Origin: Neisseria arctica
Lineage (GTDB): Bacteria; Pseudomonadota; Gammaproteobacteria; Burkholderiales; Neisseriaceae
Direction of reading: 5' to 3'
Assembly (NCBI RefSeq): GCF_022870905.1
Contig: NZ_CP091510.1
Span: 1,860,001 to 1,924,000 of the forward strand
Length of the DNA: 64,000 nt
In this document: positions 1 to 8,626 of the stretch, piece after piece
Layout: every line of letters begins with the position of its first letter
How positions within the stretch are numbered: position 1 is the stretch's first letter
Notes under the pieces: model-generated
What the model was told of the DNA's origin: nothing
Seen by the model: only the letters and a program-made list of their open reading frames with translations
The model's database searches: none
Made by a program: the position numbers and the translations under genes

Positions 1-1
1 C

Positions 2-82
2 GTGATGGGGTTACCCGTATATGAAACCGTTTCCCTATTGTCTGCGGCCGGCTACCCCGTACCGCCGTTTCCCATGCCCTGA
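2..82 (+). CDS. maf: Maf-family nucleotide pyrophosphatase, C-terminal end only
   Basis: The window opens inside this gene; only the last 26 codons and the TGA stop are present. The tail reads NVMGLP-like (VMGLPVYETVSLL), the conserved last helix of Maf/YhdE proteins, which hydrolyse non-canonical or methylated nucleoside triphosphates in the cytoplasm. The next gene is rng, and maf followed by rng is a common order in proteobacteria, which supports the call. The active-site part lies outside the window, so the subfamily (dTTP/UTP or m7GTP type) cannot be read. Confidence 0.7.
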   Translation: MMGLPVYETVSLLSAAGYPVPPFPMP

Positions 83-567
83 TAAATATCCAAACCGCAT
101 AGGATACAGCTCGGATGCAAGTAATATGTTCGCCTCATACGGTAGGAAATACCAGATGCAATCAATGCCGAAAAAGTAACGGCACCCGACACAATAAAAT
201 CAGCCACGATGTGTTCCGTAAAGCATACAAACTGATATTGCCTCCACTACCGTATCTGCTTTTAATTGCTATATTAAGATTCCTTTATTGTATTGGCGCA
301 ATATGGCGTTTTAGCGTATAGTAATCGGGTTTAATTTCAGTACACTACCAAGTAGCGGCAATCTCACCGAATCTGCTTTTCCACGCCCCAATACCCCAAA
401 ACGGCAACGGCCGCCTGCCTGATTTTAATGAGATTTCATTACACCGCTACGCCTTCGCCATACCAAAATATTTTTGCCATCGTCTTTTTCAGACGGCCTC
501 TACCGCAACCATAACGCTTGGCTCAGAGCCGATGACAAAAATATTTGATTTTAGGAAGCTTTAACTT
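83..567. other. Intergenic region maf-rng
   Basis: 485 bases without a convincing gene. A 68-codon ORF (115-321) has no recognisable similarity and no clear ribosome binding site. One uptake sequence (TTCAGACGGCCT) lies at 488-499. An AGGAAG Shine-Dalgarno lies about 10 bases before the rng ATG. Confidence 0.6.
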
Positions 568-2061
568 ATGTTACCCAGTATTCCCCTGCCTAAAGACTGC
601 GTGCGCCCGCCGGAAACCGTATTGGTCAACATTACCCCACAAGAAACCCGCGTGGCTATGCTGGAAGAAAACAACATATGTGAACTACATATAGAACGTA
701 ACAGCGGTCACGGATTGGTAGGCAATATTTATTTAGGCATTGTGCGCCGCGTATTGCCTGGCATGCAAAGTGCATTTATCGATATCGGATTGGAACGCGC
801 CGCCTTCCTGCATATCGTCGATCTATTGGAACAACGGCAGAATCCGGACGAAACCCAACGTATCGAGCATATGTTGTTTGAAGGCCAATCTATTTTGGTT
901 CAAGTGATCAAGGATCCGATTAACACCAAAGGTGCGCGCCTATCCACACAAATTTCCCTAGCCGGCCGTTTCCTTGTGCATTTGCCTCAAGACGAACATA
1001 TAGGCATTTCGCAAAGAATCGAAGATGAAGAAGAGCGCAACAGCCTGCGAGAACGGCTCAATAATCTGTTGCCCGCCGAAGCCTGCCACGGCTATATCAT
1101 CCGCACCAGCGCCGAAACCGCGACCGACGGCGAACTTCAAGCCGATATCGACTACCTGACCAAACTATGGCGTAACATCCAGCAACAAGCTAAAACCAGT
1201 CCGCCTGAGACTCTGCTATATCAAGATTTACCGCTCTCGTTACGCGTCTTGCGCGATATGTTCAACGACAATACCCGCGAAATCCTAGTCGATTCCAAAG
1301 AAAATTACCAACGTATGCTGGCCTTCGCCGAACAATACGTACAAGGGGCGGTAGGTAAAATCCAATTATTCCAAGGCGAACGCCCGCTGTTTGAAAGCTA
1401 CAATATCGAACAGGAAATCAATCGGGCCTTGCAGCCAAGGGTCAATCTGAATTTCGGCAGCTATCTGATTATTGAAGCTACCGAAGCCATGACTACAATC
1501 GATGTCAATACCGGCGGCTTTGTCGGGGCTAGAAATTTTGACGAAACCATTTTCAAAACCAATCTCGAAGCCTGCCACGCCATTGCCCGCGAGCTGCGTT
1601 TGCGCAATTTAGGCGGCATCATCATTATCGACTTTATCGATATGGCGCACGAAGCCCACCGCGAGGCCGTTTTACAGGAGTTGGCCAAAGCGCTCAGTTT
1701 TGACCGCACCCGCGTTACCCTGAACGGATTTACCAGTTTAGGCCTGGTCGAACTGACCCGCAAACGCACCCGCGAAAACCTCAACCATGTGCTGTGCGAA
1801 CCTTGCCCGACCTGCCAAGGCAGAGGCCGTCTGAAAACGGCGCAAACCGTTTGTTACGAAATCCAGCGTGAAATCGTACGTGAAGCCCGCCGTTATGATG
1901 TCCAAAGCTTCCGTATCTTAGCTTCTCCGCCCGTTATTGATTTATTCCTCGACGAAGAATCGCAATCATTGGCAATGCTGATCGACTTCATCGGCAAACC
2001 CATCTCACTAGCAGTAGAATCTACCTACACCCAGGAACAGTACGATATCGTGCTGATGTAG
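568..2061 (+). CDS. rng: Ribonuclease G
   Basis: Cytoplasmic endoribonuclease of the RNase E/G family, which matures the 5' end of 16S rRNA and turns over mRNA. At 497 aa it has RNase G size (E. coli 489) and lacks the long RNase E scaffold tail. An N-terminal S1 RNA-binding domain covers about residues 37-125 (GNIYLG, VLPGMQSAF). The catalytic DNase I-like domain carries the two Mg-binding aspartates D312 (TTIDVNTGGF) and D355 (IIIDFIDM). The zinc-link CPxC-type motif follows at C410, C413 and C416 (CEPCPTC). It lies downstream of maf and ends in an uptake-sequence terminator. The start fits the AGGAAG ribosome binding site, with about 10 residues before the usual family beginning (ETVLVNITPQETRVA). 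Confidence 0.96.
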   Translation: MLPSIPLPKDCVRPPETVLVNITPQETRVAMLEENNICELHIERNSGHGLVGNIYLGIVRRVLPGMQSAFIDIGLERAAFLHIVDLLEQRQNPDETQRIEHMLFEGQSILVQVIKDPINTKGARLSTQISLAGRFLVHLPQDEHIGISQRIEDEEERNSLRERLNNLLPAEACHGYIIRTSAETATDGELQADIDYLTKLWRNIQQQAKTSPPETLLYQDLPLSLRVLRDMFNDNTREILVDSKENYQRMLAFAEQYVQGAVGKIQLFQGERPLFESYNIEQEINRALQPRVNLNFGSYLIIEATEAMTTIDVNTGGFVGARNFDETIFKTNLEACHAIARELRLRNLGGIIIIDFIDMAHEAHREAVLQELAKALSFDRTRVTLNGFTSLGLVELTRKRTRENLNHVLCEPCPTCQGRGRLKTAQTVCYEIQREIVREARRYDVQSFRILASPPVIDLFLDEESQSLAMLIDFIGKPISLAVESTYTQEQYDIVLM

Positions 2062-2073
2062 CCCGAGACAATA

Positions 2074-2103
2074 AAGGCCGTCTGAAAATTTTCAGACGGC
2101 CTT
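2074..2103 (+). terminator. Paired uptake-sequence terminator after rng
   Basis: A perfect inverted pair of AG-type uptake sequences (AAGGCCGTCTGAA and its complement) makes a 13-bp stem with a short AT loop, 13 bases after the rng stop. This is the usual neisserial intrinsic terminator form. Confidence 0.85.
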
Positions 2104-2233
2104 ATTTCACTGAAGCCCACCATGAAGAAATAATTGAAAAAAGCAACCTTTTATCGGTAAGATACAAACATATGCTATCAGCAAACACCTAGCAATTTCA
2201 AAACACCAACCACAACATAACCGCGAGCACATC

Positions 2234-3025
2234 ATGAATATCCAAACTACCCGCACGAATGATTCCGATTTATGGCAAACCATCCGCCAAGAAGCTGAAA
2301 CTGCGGCAAAATCCGAACCAATGTTGGCTAGTTTTCTCCATCTGACCGTGCTGCGCCATACTTCGCTTGACAGAGTTTTAGCCTTTCACTTATCCAGCAA
2401 GTTGTCCAGCGCCATTATGGATGCGCGCGCGCTTTACGAAGTCTATATCCAAGCACTTAAAGACGATCCTTCGATTATCGCTGCCGTAGAATGCGATATC
2501 CGCGCGTGCTACGATCGCGATCCGGCCTGTGACCAATATTCATTACCGCTGCTTTATTTCAAAGGCTTTCACGCTATCCAAGCACACCGCATCAACCACT
2601 GGTTGTGGAAAAATCAGCGTAAAACCCTCGCTTACTTTCTGCAAAACCGTATGTCGGAAGTATTCGGCACTGATATCCATCCGGCGGCCCGCTTCGGTCA
2701 CGGCTTGATGCTCGACCACGCTACCGGTTTTGTTGTGGGAGAAACCGCCGTACTGGGTAACGATATTTCTATTTTGCATGGCGTAACCCTGGGCGGTTCC
2801 GGCAAAGAAAGCGGCGACCGCCATCCGAAAGTCGGCGACGGCGTCATGATCGGTGCCAATGCCTCGGTATTGGGCAATATCCGTATCGGCAACTGGTCTA
2901 AAATCGGGGCAGGCAGTGTTGTTGTCTCTGATGTACCGGAATACACTACCGTTGTCGGCGTACCCGCACGCCCTACCGGCAAATCGGCGAATATGCCTGC
3001 CGCAGAAATGGATCAATCTATCTAA
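2234..3025 (+). CDS. cysE: Serine O-acetyltransferase
   Basis: Makes O-acetylserine from serine and acetyl-CoA, the first step of cysteine synthesis, in the cytoplasm. The 263 aa begin with a helical SAT N-terminal domain (about 1-140) and continue into a left-handed beta-helix of hexapeptide repeats (about 145-245: IHPAARFGHG, IGANASVLGNI, IGAGSVVVSDV). The catalytic Asp/His pair is in the LDHATGFVVGE segment (D161, H162). Length is close to E. coli CysE (273). The C-terminal tail, which in this family binds cysteine synthase and mediates feedback by cysteine, is present and ends in Ile, the residue that enters the CysK active site. No operon partner is adjacent. Confidence 0.95.
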   Translation: MNIQTTRTNDSDLWQTIRQEAETAAKSEPMLASFLHLTVLRHTSLDRVLAFHLSSKLSSAIMDARALYEVYIQALKDDPSIIAAVECDIRACYDRDPACDQYSLPLLYFKGFHAIQAHRINHWLWKNQRKTLAYFLQNRMSEVFGTDIHPAARFGHGLMLDHATGFVVGETAVLGNDISILHGVTLGGSGKESGDRHPKVGDGVMIGANASVLGNIRIGNWSKIGAGSVVVSDVPEYTTVVGVPARPTGKSANMPAAEMDQSI

Positions 3026-3138
3026 CGACTATACGGACTTCAATATCCCGGCGGCACCTTGAAACCAAATCCATACGGTATATCCTGTGCTCGCCGGTTT
3101 GACCGATTCTAGCCGTCTGAAAACCGAAACCACCCGCT

Positions 3139-5118
3139 ATGCATTTTTCCCTAGCCCCTATCGTTATCGTCTTGCTGGTTGCGGTTTTAACCGTAATCAT
3201 CTGTCGCAAACTCAATATTCCATCTATGTTGGGCTATCTGTTGGTCGGATTTTTGGCCGGGCCCGGCGTATTCCATCTGATCCCGCAAACTCCTGCCACT
3301 GATTATCTCGGTGAAATCGGGATTATGTTTCTAATGTTCAGTATCGGCTTGGAGTTTTCATTACCTAAGCTAAAAGCCATGCGCAAACTGGTTTTCGGCT
3401 TGGGCGGGCTACAGGTTGTTCTCACCATTACGGCCATATTCGGCATTCTTCTACTACAAAATACCCCGGTTATTCATGCCTTTACTATTGCAGGCGCACT
3501 GGCTATGTCATCTACCGCCATCGTCAGCCGTATTCTCTCGGAAAAAACGGAACTGGGACAGCCGCATGGCCAAATGGCGATGGGCGTATTACTCATGCAG
3601 GATATCGCTGTCGTACCGCTGATGATTTTACTGCCAGCTTTAGCCGGCGGTAGCCAAGACAACCTTCTGTATGCCCTAGGTATAGCCGCCGTTAAAATGA
3701 TCGCCACATTGGGCCTCTTATTCGTGATAGGCAGCCGCCTGATGACACCTTGGTTCCGTCTCGTAGCCAAACAAAAGTCATCCGAGCTGTTTATGATTAA
3801 CGTTTTACTGGTTACTCTGGGTGTTGCCTACCTCACCGAGCTAGAAGGCCTATCCTTGGCTTTGGGAGCATTTGTAGCCGGTATGCTGCTTTCCGAAACC
3901 GAATACCGATTTCAAGTTGAAGACGATATCCGCCCGTTTCGCGACATCTTACTGGGCTTCTTCTTCATTACAGTCGGCATGAAGCTTGATATCACAGCCC
4001 TTATACAAGGCTGGCAAAGCGTACTGATGCTGTTAATCATATTACTTGTATTAAAAGCGTTGATTATCACGGCTATTGCCCGTTATTTGCGCCATAGCGT
4101 CGCCGACAGCATGAAAACCGCGATGTATCTGGCACAAGGCGGCGAATTCGGCTTTGTTATCCTAACCGTCTCTCATAAACTCAATATGCTTTCTTCAGAA
4201 TGGGAACAAGCCGCTACCGCTGCTATTTTGGTTTCTATGATATTGGCTCCGTTCATCCTTAACGGCAGCGAAAAGATCATCAATCGTTTGGTGAAATCTG
4301 ATTGGGATATGAAAGCCGTTGATTTGCAAAATATGCTGATTGCTACGATGAGTAAATCCGAGCATATCCTTATAATTGGTTACGGGCGCTGCGGCCAAAC
4401 CATCGCACGGATTCTCGAACAAGAAAATATCACCTACTACGCGCTAGATCTGGATGCCGAACGCGTACGGATCGCCCGCAGCACAGGAGAACCGGTTGCA
4501 TTCGGCGATGCCAAACGGCGTGAAGTACTTGAAGCAGCAGGACTATCACGCGCAAAAATGGTAGTTATTACATTAAATAACATGGCCGAAACCCGCCACA
4601 TTCTCGACAATATTATGCACATGTATCCCACCATGCCGGTGCATGTTCGCGCAACCAGCGACGACTATCTGCAAACATTTGCCGAGATGGGTGCCGAAGA
4701 AACCGTATCGGATGCCAAAGAATCCAGCCTTGCATTAGCCGCCTATACACTGCTTGGATCCGGCATTTCCTATCAAAATGTACACAAAATCATCACTGAT
4801 ATACGCCATAGCCGCTATCAAATCTTACAAGGGCTGTTTTCCGGGAAAAACGGTAAAAAAGATTTTTACGATGAAAAAGCCAGCATCAGCCGTTATGCCT
4901 TTGCCCTTCCCGACGAAGCTTACGCTGCCGGCAAGCAAATCAAAGAAATTCCTTTGGCGGATTTTGAAATTAAACTGCTGTTTATACGCCGTCAAACCCA
5001 TCAAATCCAACAATATGACGAGACTTTTATACTGGAAGCCGGAGACATTCTCGTGATCGCAGGAAGTAAAGAAAAAATAATTTCCTTTGAAAACTGGATA
5101 CTACAAGGAAAAAGCTAA
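3139..5118 (+). CDS. CPA2-family K+/H+ antiporter with RCK domain (KefB/KefC type)
   Basis: Inner-membrane monovalent cation:proton antiporter of the CPA2 family. About 12-13 hydrophobic segments fill residues 1-385. A cytosolic RCK/TrkA-N Rossmann domain begins near residue 405 with GYGRCGQT (GxGxxG) and is followed by a TrkA-C domain (about 570-655; VIAGSKEKI near the end). At 659 aa it is slightly longer than E. coli KefC (620). In the family, K+ efflux is gated by ligands such as glutathione adducts bound to the RCK domain; gating here cannot be read. No KefF/KefG-type ancillary gene is adjacent. An uptake core (GCCGTCTGAA) sits about 17 bases before the ATG. kefB and kefC cannot be told apart from sequence alone. 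Confidence 0.88.
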   Translation: MHFSLAPIVIVLLVAVLTVIICRKLNIPSMLGYLLVGFLAGPGVFHLIPQTPATDYLGEIGIMFLMFSIGLEFSLPKLKAMRKLVFGLGGLQVVLTITAIFGILLLQNTPVIHAFTIAGALAMSSTAIVSRILSEKTELGQPHGQMAMGVLLMQDIAVVPLMILLPALAGGSQDNLLYALGIAAVKMIATLGLLFVIGSRLMTPWFRLVAKQKSSELFMINVLLVTLGVAYLTELEGLSLALGAFVAGMLLSETEYRFQVEDDIRPFRDILLGFFFITVGMKLDITALIQGWQSVLMLLIILLVLKALIITAIARYLRHSVADSMKTAMYLAQGGEFGFVILTVSHKLNMLSSEWEQAATAAILVSMILAPFILNGSEKIINRLVKSDWDMKAVDLQNMLIATMSKSEHILIIGYGRCGQTIARILEQENITYYALDLDAERVRIARSTGEPVAFGDAKRREVLEAAGLSRAKMVVITLNNMAETRHILDNIMHMYPTMPVHVRATSDDYLQTFAEMGAEETVSDAKESSLALAAYTLLGSGISYQNVHKIITDIRHSRYQILQGLFSGKNGKKDFYDEKASISRYAFALPDEAYAAGKQIKEIPLADFEIKLLFIRRQTHQIQQYDETFILEAGDILVIAGSKEKIISFENWILQGKS

Positions 5119-5135
5119 AATTTATTTTAAAACAC

Positions 5136-5164
5136 TTGCAAGGAAAGCAGCTTTTTGGTTTAAT
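5136..5164 (+). promoter_or_regulatory. Candidate promoter of the tRNA-Val/tRNA-Asp unit
   Basis: TTGCAA (5136-5141), 17-base spacer, TTTAAT (5159-5164). A leader hairpin follows with a 7-bp stem (TTCTCGC 5169-5175 with GCGAGAA 5184-5190) just before the mature tRNA-Val end; it may be a processing element. Confidence 0.5.
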
Positions 5165-5196
5165 TACGTTCTCGCAACATTGAGCGAGAAATAAAA

Positions 5197-5272
5197 GGGT
5201 GATTAGCTCAGTTGGTAGAGCGTCTGCCTTACAAGCAGAATGTCGGCGGTTCGACTCCGTCATCACCCACCA
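5197..5272 (+). tRNA. tRNA-Val (anticodon TAC)
   Basis: 76 nt cloverleaf. The acceptor stem GGGTGAT pairs with ATCACCC, the D-loop reads TAGCTCAGTTGGTAGAG, anticodon loop CTTACAA gives TAC, the T-arm is GGTTCGACTCC, and CCA is encoded. Confidence 0.96.
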
Positions 5273-5284
5273 GTTTCTTTGCAC

Positions 5285-5361
5285 GGAGTGGTAGTTCAGT
5301 TGGTTAGAATACCGGCCTGTCACGCCGGGGGTCGCGGGTTCGAGCCCCGTCCACTCCGCCA
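5285..5361 (+). tRNA. tRNA-Asp (anticodon GTC)
   Basis: 77 nt cloverleaf. Acceptor GGAGTGG pairs with CCACTCC, anticodon loop CTGTCAC gives GTC, T-arm GGGTTCGAGCCCC, encoded CCA. It lies 12 bases after tRNA-Val and is probably cotranscribed. This tRNA is the substrate of GluQ, encoded at 41515-42408. Confidence 0.96.
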
Positions 5362-5372
5362 AACTTTCAAAT

Positions 5373-5405
5373 AAAAGGCACCAAAAATCGGTGCCTTTTA
5401 TTTTT
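5373..5405 (+). terminator. Intrinsic terminator after the tRNA pair
   Basis: Stem AAAAGGCACC with GGTGCCTTTT, 7-base loop, followed by a T-rich tail. Confidence 0.88.
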
Positions 5406-5545
5406 CTCCGAATATTTCTTTTATAAATTCTAATTTCAGCTCATCAAAATTAATTGCATTGCCATTTTGTTGATTTTTTAAAAACTACTAAATAATCAGC
5501 TTACTAAATTATTACCAATCTATAAAGATATGTTAAAATAATTGA

Positions 5546-5794
5546 ATATACTTCTATCTACCTACTATATTAGAAATAACCAAAGTAAAAATTGATACAA
5601 TAAAATATAAAAATAATTTAATTTTTTACACCTTACTAATAATTTATACAGTACTGTTAGCCAAAACATTAGGCTACTCACCCAAAGTCCCATCAATAAT
5701 TAGCTCATTTCTTTTCCTCTTTTACACAGCGAAATTATCTCGATATTTATTTGCTTTTTGCTTAGTTATATTATCGACATTAGGAGCATTTTAT
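5546..5794 (+). other. Open reading frame continuing upstream of the transferase start
   Basis: In frame with the gene at 5795, codons stay open back to 5546 (TGA at 5543-5545). They encode about three hydrophobic segments, for example FYTLLIIYTVLLAKTL and SFLFLFY, then LFAFCLVILSTLGAFYLPE. Phosphoethanolamine transferases normally begin with such helices, so this looks like the true N-terminus. It has no ATG, GTG or TTG. The best position by family length is the ATA at 5600 (IKYKNNLIFY), which could be a mutated ATG; ATT at 5591 is another rare-start option. Confidence 0.6.
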
Positions 5795-7156
5795 TTGCCG
5801 GAGGCAGTCTTAAGAGGCAGCTTATCCGGAGGTACTATTATCTCTTTATTTGAAACACATTCAAACGAAGCAATCGAATACTTACGCTCCCTACCCAGCC
5901 ACTTGTATATTGGTAGTATTATATTCATTGTTTTTAGCATTCTAGTAATTCTATCCTCACGCAGGTGGAATCCTCCTCCACTTACATATCGTTATCACAT
6001 AATCTTATGGTTTTTAATGATTTTATGTATCATATACAAACCTACAAAAGACCTACTCCAAAAAGAAAATGAATTCTCTTTAACACAGTCTCAAGTAGCT
6101 CCAATCGCCTTTATAGCGACAGCATTTAATCTTATTCAAGAATACTACACTGAAAGGGAATTAGCTCTCCAGGCACTTGATTTACCGAGCGACTGGGAAA
6201 TTATAAGTACGTCTCCCACATATAAAAATTATGTTTTAGTAATTGGTGAAAGCGCACGCAAAGACTATTTATCAGCCTATGGCTACCCACAAAATACAAC
6301 TCCATTTTTATCTACAACAAAAGGCTTAATTTTTGATGGATATATCGCCACGGCTGGCAACACAGCCTTATCATTAACTCGGTCCCTCTATCTCCATCAA
6401 AATGATGAAAGCAAACTGCAAAATAATATCATCACATTAGCTCGGCAGGCTGGTTTCTACACCTATTGGATCTCTAGCCAAGGCGGCCTAGGTATTCATG
6501 ATAATGCAGCAGCGCGAATCGGCAAATTTGCGAACCAAACTTACTTTAGCTCATCAAATTTTAATAATATTAAAATTCATGATGATATGTTGTTAACCAA
6601 ACTGACAGAATATTTACAACAAACTTCTTCATCCCACCGTTTATTTGTTCTACACCTAAATGGATCCCATAGCGTTTTCTGTGACCGGTTACACCATAAA
6701 CCTGATATTACCTTTATTAATCAAAATATGAGCTGTTATTTAGCCACCTTACAGCAAACGGATAAGTTACTACAAAATTTAGTACACACTCTAGAAAAGT
6801 ATGGTAGCTATTCTTTATTATACTTTGCAGATCACGGCCTCCATCATATTGATAAAAACAGCGACAAAGTAACTTTAGTGCATGGTTCACAAACCAAACA
6901 AAATTACGAAGTCCCATTGATTCGTATTAATAGTGATGACACCAAAAGACAATTAATCCGCTCTCAAAGAAGTGCCTATCATTTTTTAAATGGTTTTTCA
7001 CAATGGCTAGGAATACATGAAAAACATTTAACATGGGAGATCGATTTTTTCAGTGATCATAAAGATGAAAGTATTAAAGTATTCAATATGCAACAGAACG
7101 TTGACTGGTCAACACTAGAGAATGATCCTGCGATTTCAGAGGCCGGATATTTTTAA
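5795..7156 (+). CDS. Phosphoethanolamine transferase-like sulfatase-fold membrane protein
   Basis: The region from the first standard start (TTG) codes 453 aa: two membrane segments (about 37-60 and 68-86), then a periplasmic sulfatase/alkaline-phosphatase-fold domain. Family motifs are VIGESARKD (metal site), AYGYPQNTTPFL, a Thr in GNTALSL at the position of the phospho-acceptor nucleophile, HLNGSH, and FADHGLHH (metal-binding Asp-His). Such enzymes move phosphoethanolamine from phosphatidylethanolamine to lipid A, lipooligosaccharide core or other glycans; the acceptor cannot be read here. The frame continues upstream without a normal start (5546-5794), so this form would lack three predicted N-terminal helices. 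Base composition is clearly more AT-rich than the flanking genes and no uptake sequence lies inside, which suggests acquisition from elsewhere. It may be a functional gene with a rare start or one inactivated at its start. Confidence 0.72.
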   Translation: MPEAVLRGSLSGGTIISLFETHSNEAIEYLRSLPSHLYIGSIIFIVFSILVILSSRRWNPPPLTYRYHIILWFLMILCIIYKPTKDLLQKENEFSLTQSQVAPIAFIATAFNLIQEYYTERELALQALDLPSDWEIISTSPTYKNYVLVIGESARKDYLSAYGYPQNTTPFLSTTKGLIFDGYIATAGNTALSLTRSLYLHQNDESKLQNNIITLARQAGFYTYWISSQGGLGIHDNAAARIGKFANQTYFSSSNFNNIKIHDDMLLTKLTEYLQQTSSSHRLFVLHLNGSHSVFCDRLHHKPDITFINQNMSCYLATLQQTDKLLQNLVHTLEKYGSYSLLYFADHGLHHIDKNSDKVTLVHGSQTKQNYEVPLIRINSDDTKRQLIRSQRSAYHFLNGFSQWLGIHEKHLTWEIDFFSDHKDESIKVFNMQQNVDWSTLENDPAISEAGYF

Positions 7157-7285
7157 AATTAAAATCAAGTTTTCCAACAGATAAGAAAAGGTATTGAAAA
7201 ATTGATACGCCCTTCCTTTTAGCATAGCTAAGCCTTATATTTGCTAATACTTGCCACCATGAGGGAAATAAATACTTTATCCAAT

Positions 7286-7322
7286 AAAAATGCCATCTGA
7301 AAAATTTCAGACGGCATTTTTA
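7286..7322. terminator. Bidirectional uptake-type terminator between transferase and hemE
   Basis: AAAAATGCCATCTGAA pairs with TTTCAGACGGCATTTTT. The left arm has one change from the uptake core (GCCATCTGAA), tolerated as a G-U pair. It can serve both convergent genes. Confidence 0.75.
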
Positions 7323-7364
7323 TAAATATCAGCTAAAAAACCTTACGGTCTTAAATAAATCATA

Positions 7365-8426
7365 TTAACTGTGATATTGTCGCGAAAGTTCGTGTACGGT
7401 ATCGACTAGGATTTTAGCATGCTCGGGATCCGCATGTTGATTGATACCATGGCCCAAATTAAAAACATGGCCGCTACCCTCTCCATAAGCCGCCAAAATA
7501 CGGCCAACTTCATTGCGGATACTATCAGGGGTACCGAATAATGCAAACGGATCAAAATTACCTTGTAATGCCACTTGCCACCCCACCCGGCGGCGCGCAT
7601 CACCGATATTACATGTCCAATCCAAGCCCAAAGCATCAGCTCCGATACCGGCCAGCCTCTCCAGCCACAAACCGCCTCCCTTGGTAAATACAATCACCGG
7701 CACTCGACGGCCTTCGTTTTCACGCTTCAAACCTTGTACGATCTGCTGCATATACCGCAGACTGAAAGCTTCAAATGCCGCATCACTCAATACACCACCC
7801 CATGTATCAAAAATCTGCACGGCCTGCGCACCGGCATCAATTTGCGCATTCAAATATGCTGTAACGGCCTGTGCATTCACATCCAAAATTTTATGCAACA
7901 ATTCGGGGCGGGAATACATCATCGTTTTGATAGTACGAAACTCTTTACTGCTTCCACCCTCTACCATATAACAGGCCAAAGTAAACGGGCTGCCGGAAAA
8001 GCCGATAAGCGGCACACTGCCTGCCAATGCACGGCGGATTGAAGTTACTGCATCAAATACATATTGCAGCTTATCCATATCGGGTACTTCCAGCTTCGCA
8101 ATATCGGCTTCATGCTGCAAAGCACGCTCGAATTTCGGCCCCTCTCCTTCTGCAAAATACAAACCCAAGCCCATCGCGTCGGGCACAGTTAAAATATCCG
8201 AAAATAAAATGGCCGCATCCAAGTTAAAGCGCTCAAGAGGCTGAATCGTTACCTCTGTAGCCAATTCGGTATTTTTACATAGGTCTAAAAAACTGCCTGC
8301 CGCCGCACGGGTAGCTTTATATTCAGGCAGATACCGCCCTGCCTGACGCATCATCCAAATAGGCGTGTACTCTACCGGCTCTTTTAATAAAGCACGTAGG
8401 AAAGTATCATTTTTTAAAGCAGTCAT
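7365..8426 (-). CDS. hemE: Uroporphyrinogen decarboxylase
   Basis: Converts uroporphyrinogen III to coproporphyrinogen III by removing four acetate carboxyl groups; cytoplasmic, cofactor-free. The 353 aa match the family length (E. coli 354). The N-terminal signature [11 protein letters not shown] holds the conserved substrate-binding arginines, and the catalytic Asp region reads [16 protein letters not shown]. The C-terminal FNLGHGI motif is intact. It lies downstream of hemCDXY on the same strand, with a 200-base gap that contains an uptake-type terminator, so it may have its own promoter. Confidence 0.97.
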   Translation of the reverse strand: MTALKNDTFLRALLKEPVEYTPIWMMRQAGRYLPEYKATRAAAGSFLDLCKNTELATEVTIQPLERFNLDAAILFSDILTVPDAMGLGLYFAEGEGPKFERALQHEADIAKLEVPDMDKLQYVFDAVTSIRRALAGSVPLIGFSGSPFTLACYMVEGGSSKEFRTIKTMMYSRPELLHKILDVNAQAVTAYLNAQIDAGAQAVQIFDTWGGVLSDAAFEAFSLRYMQQIVQGLKRENEGRRVPVIVFTKGGGLWLERLAGIGADALGLDWTCNIGDARRRVGWQVALQGNFDPFALFGTPDSIRNEVGRILAAYGEGSGHVFNLGHGINQHADPEHAKILVDTVHELSRQYHS

Positions 8427-8573
8427 ATGCCGTTTTCCACTTACATTTGATAAAGGCGAATCATATCATGAAACAGGCAGATTCATTAACCTGCCATCAT
8501 CAGGATATTGCTTAAACACTTTTAAAAATCAATTGGTACAAACCAAGCAATCATACCAAACCGATACATATAT

Positions 8574-8607
8574 AAAATGCCGTCTGAAACTTTTCAGACG
8601 GCATTTT
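8574..8607. terminator. Paired AT-type uptake-sequence terminator after hemY
   Basis: AAAATGCCGTCTGAAA and TTTCAGACGGCATTTT form a long stem with a short loop directly behind the hemY stop. Confidence 0.85.
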
Positions 8608-8626
8608 CAGCTATTTCAAAATAGTA

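Noticed and set aside
115..321. 68-codon ORF between maf and rng
   Set aside because: No ribosome binding site or recognisable similarity, and ends in a non-specific hydrophobic stretch.
5027..5362. 111-codon minus-strand ORF across the tRNA-Val/tRNA-Asp pair
   Set aside because: Its GLEPATP-like sequence is the well-known false translation of antisense tRNA genes; both tRNAs are complete.
5285..7322. Integrative element using tRNA-Asp as attachment site
   Set aside because: No repeat of the tRNA-Asp 3' end was found downstream and no integrase is present; the AT-rich gene alone does not make an island.
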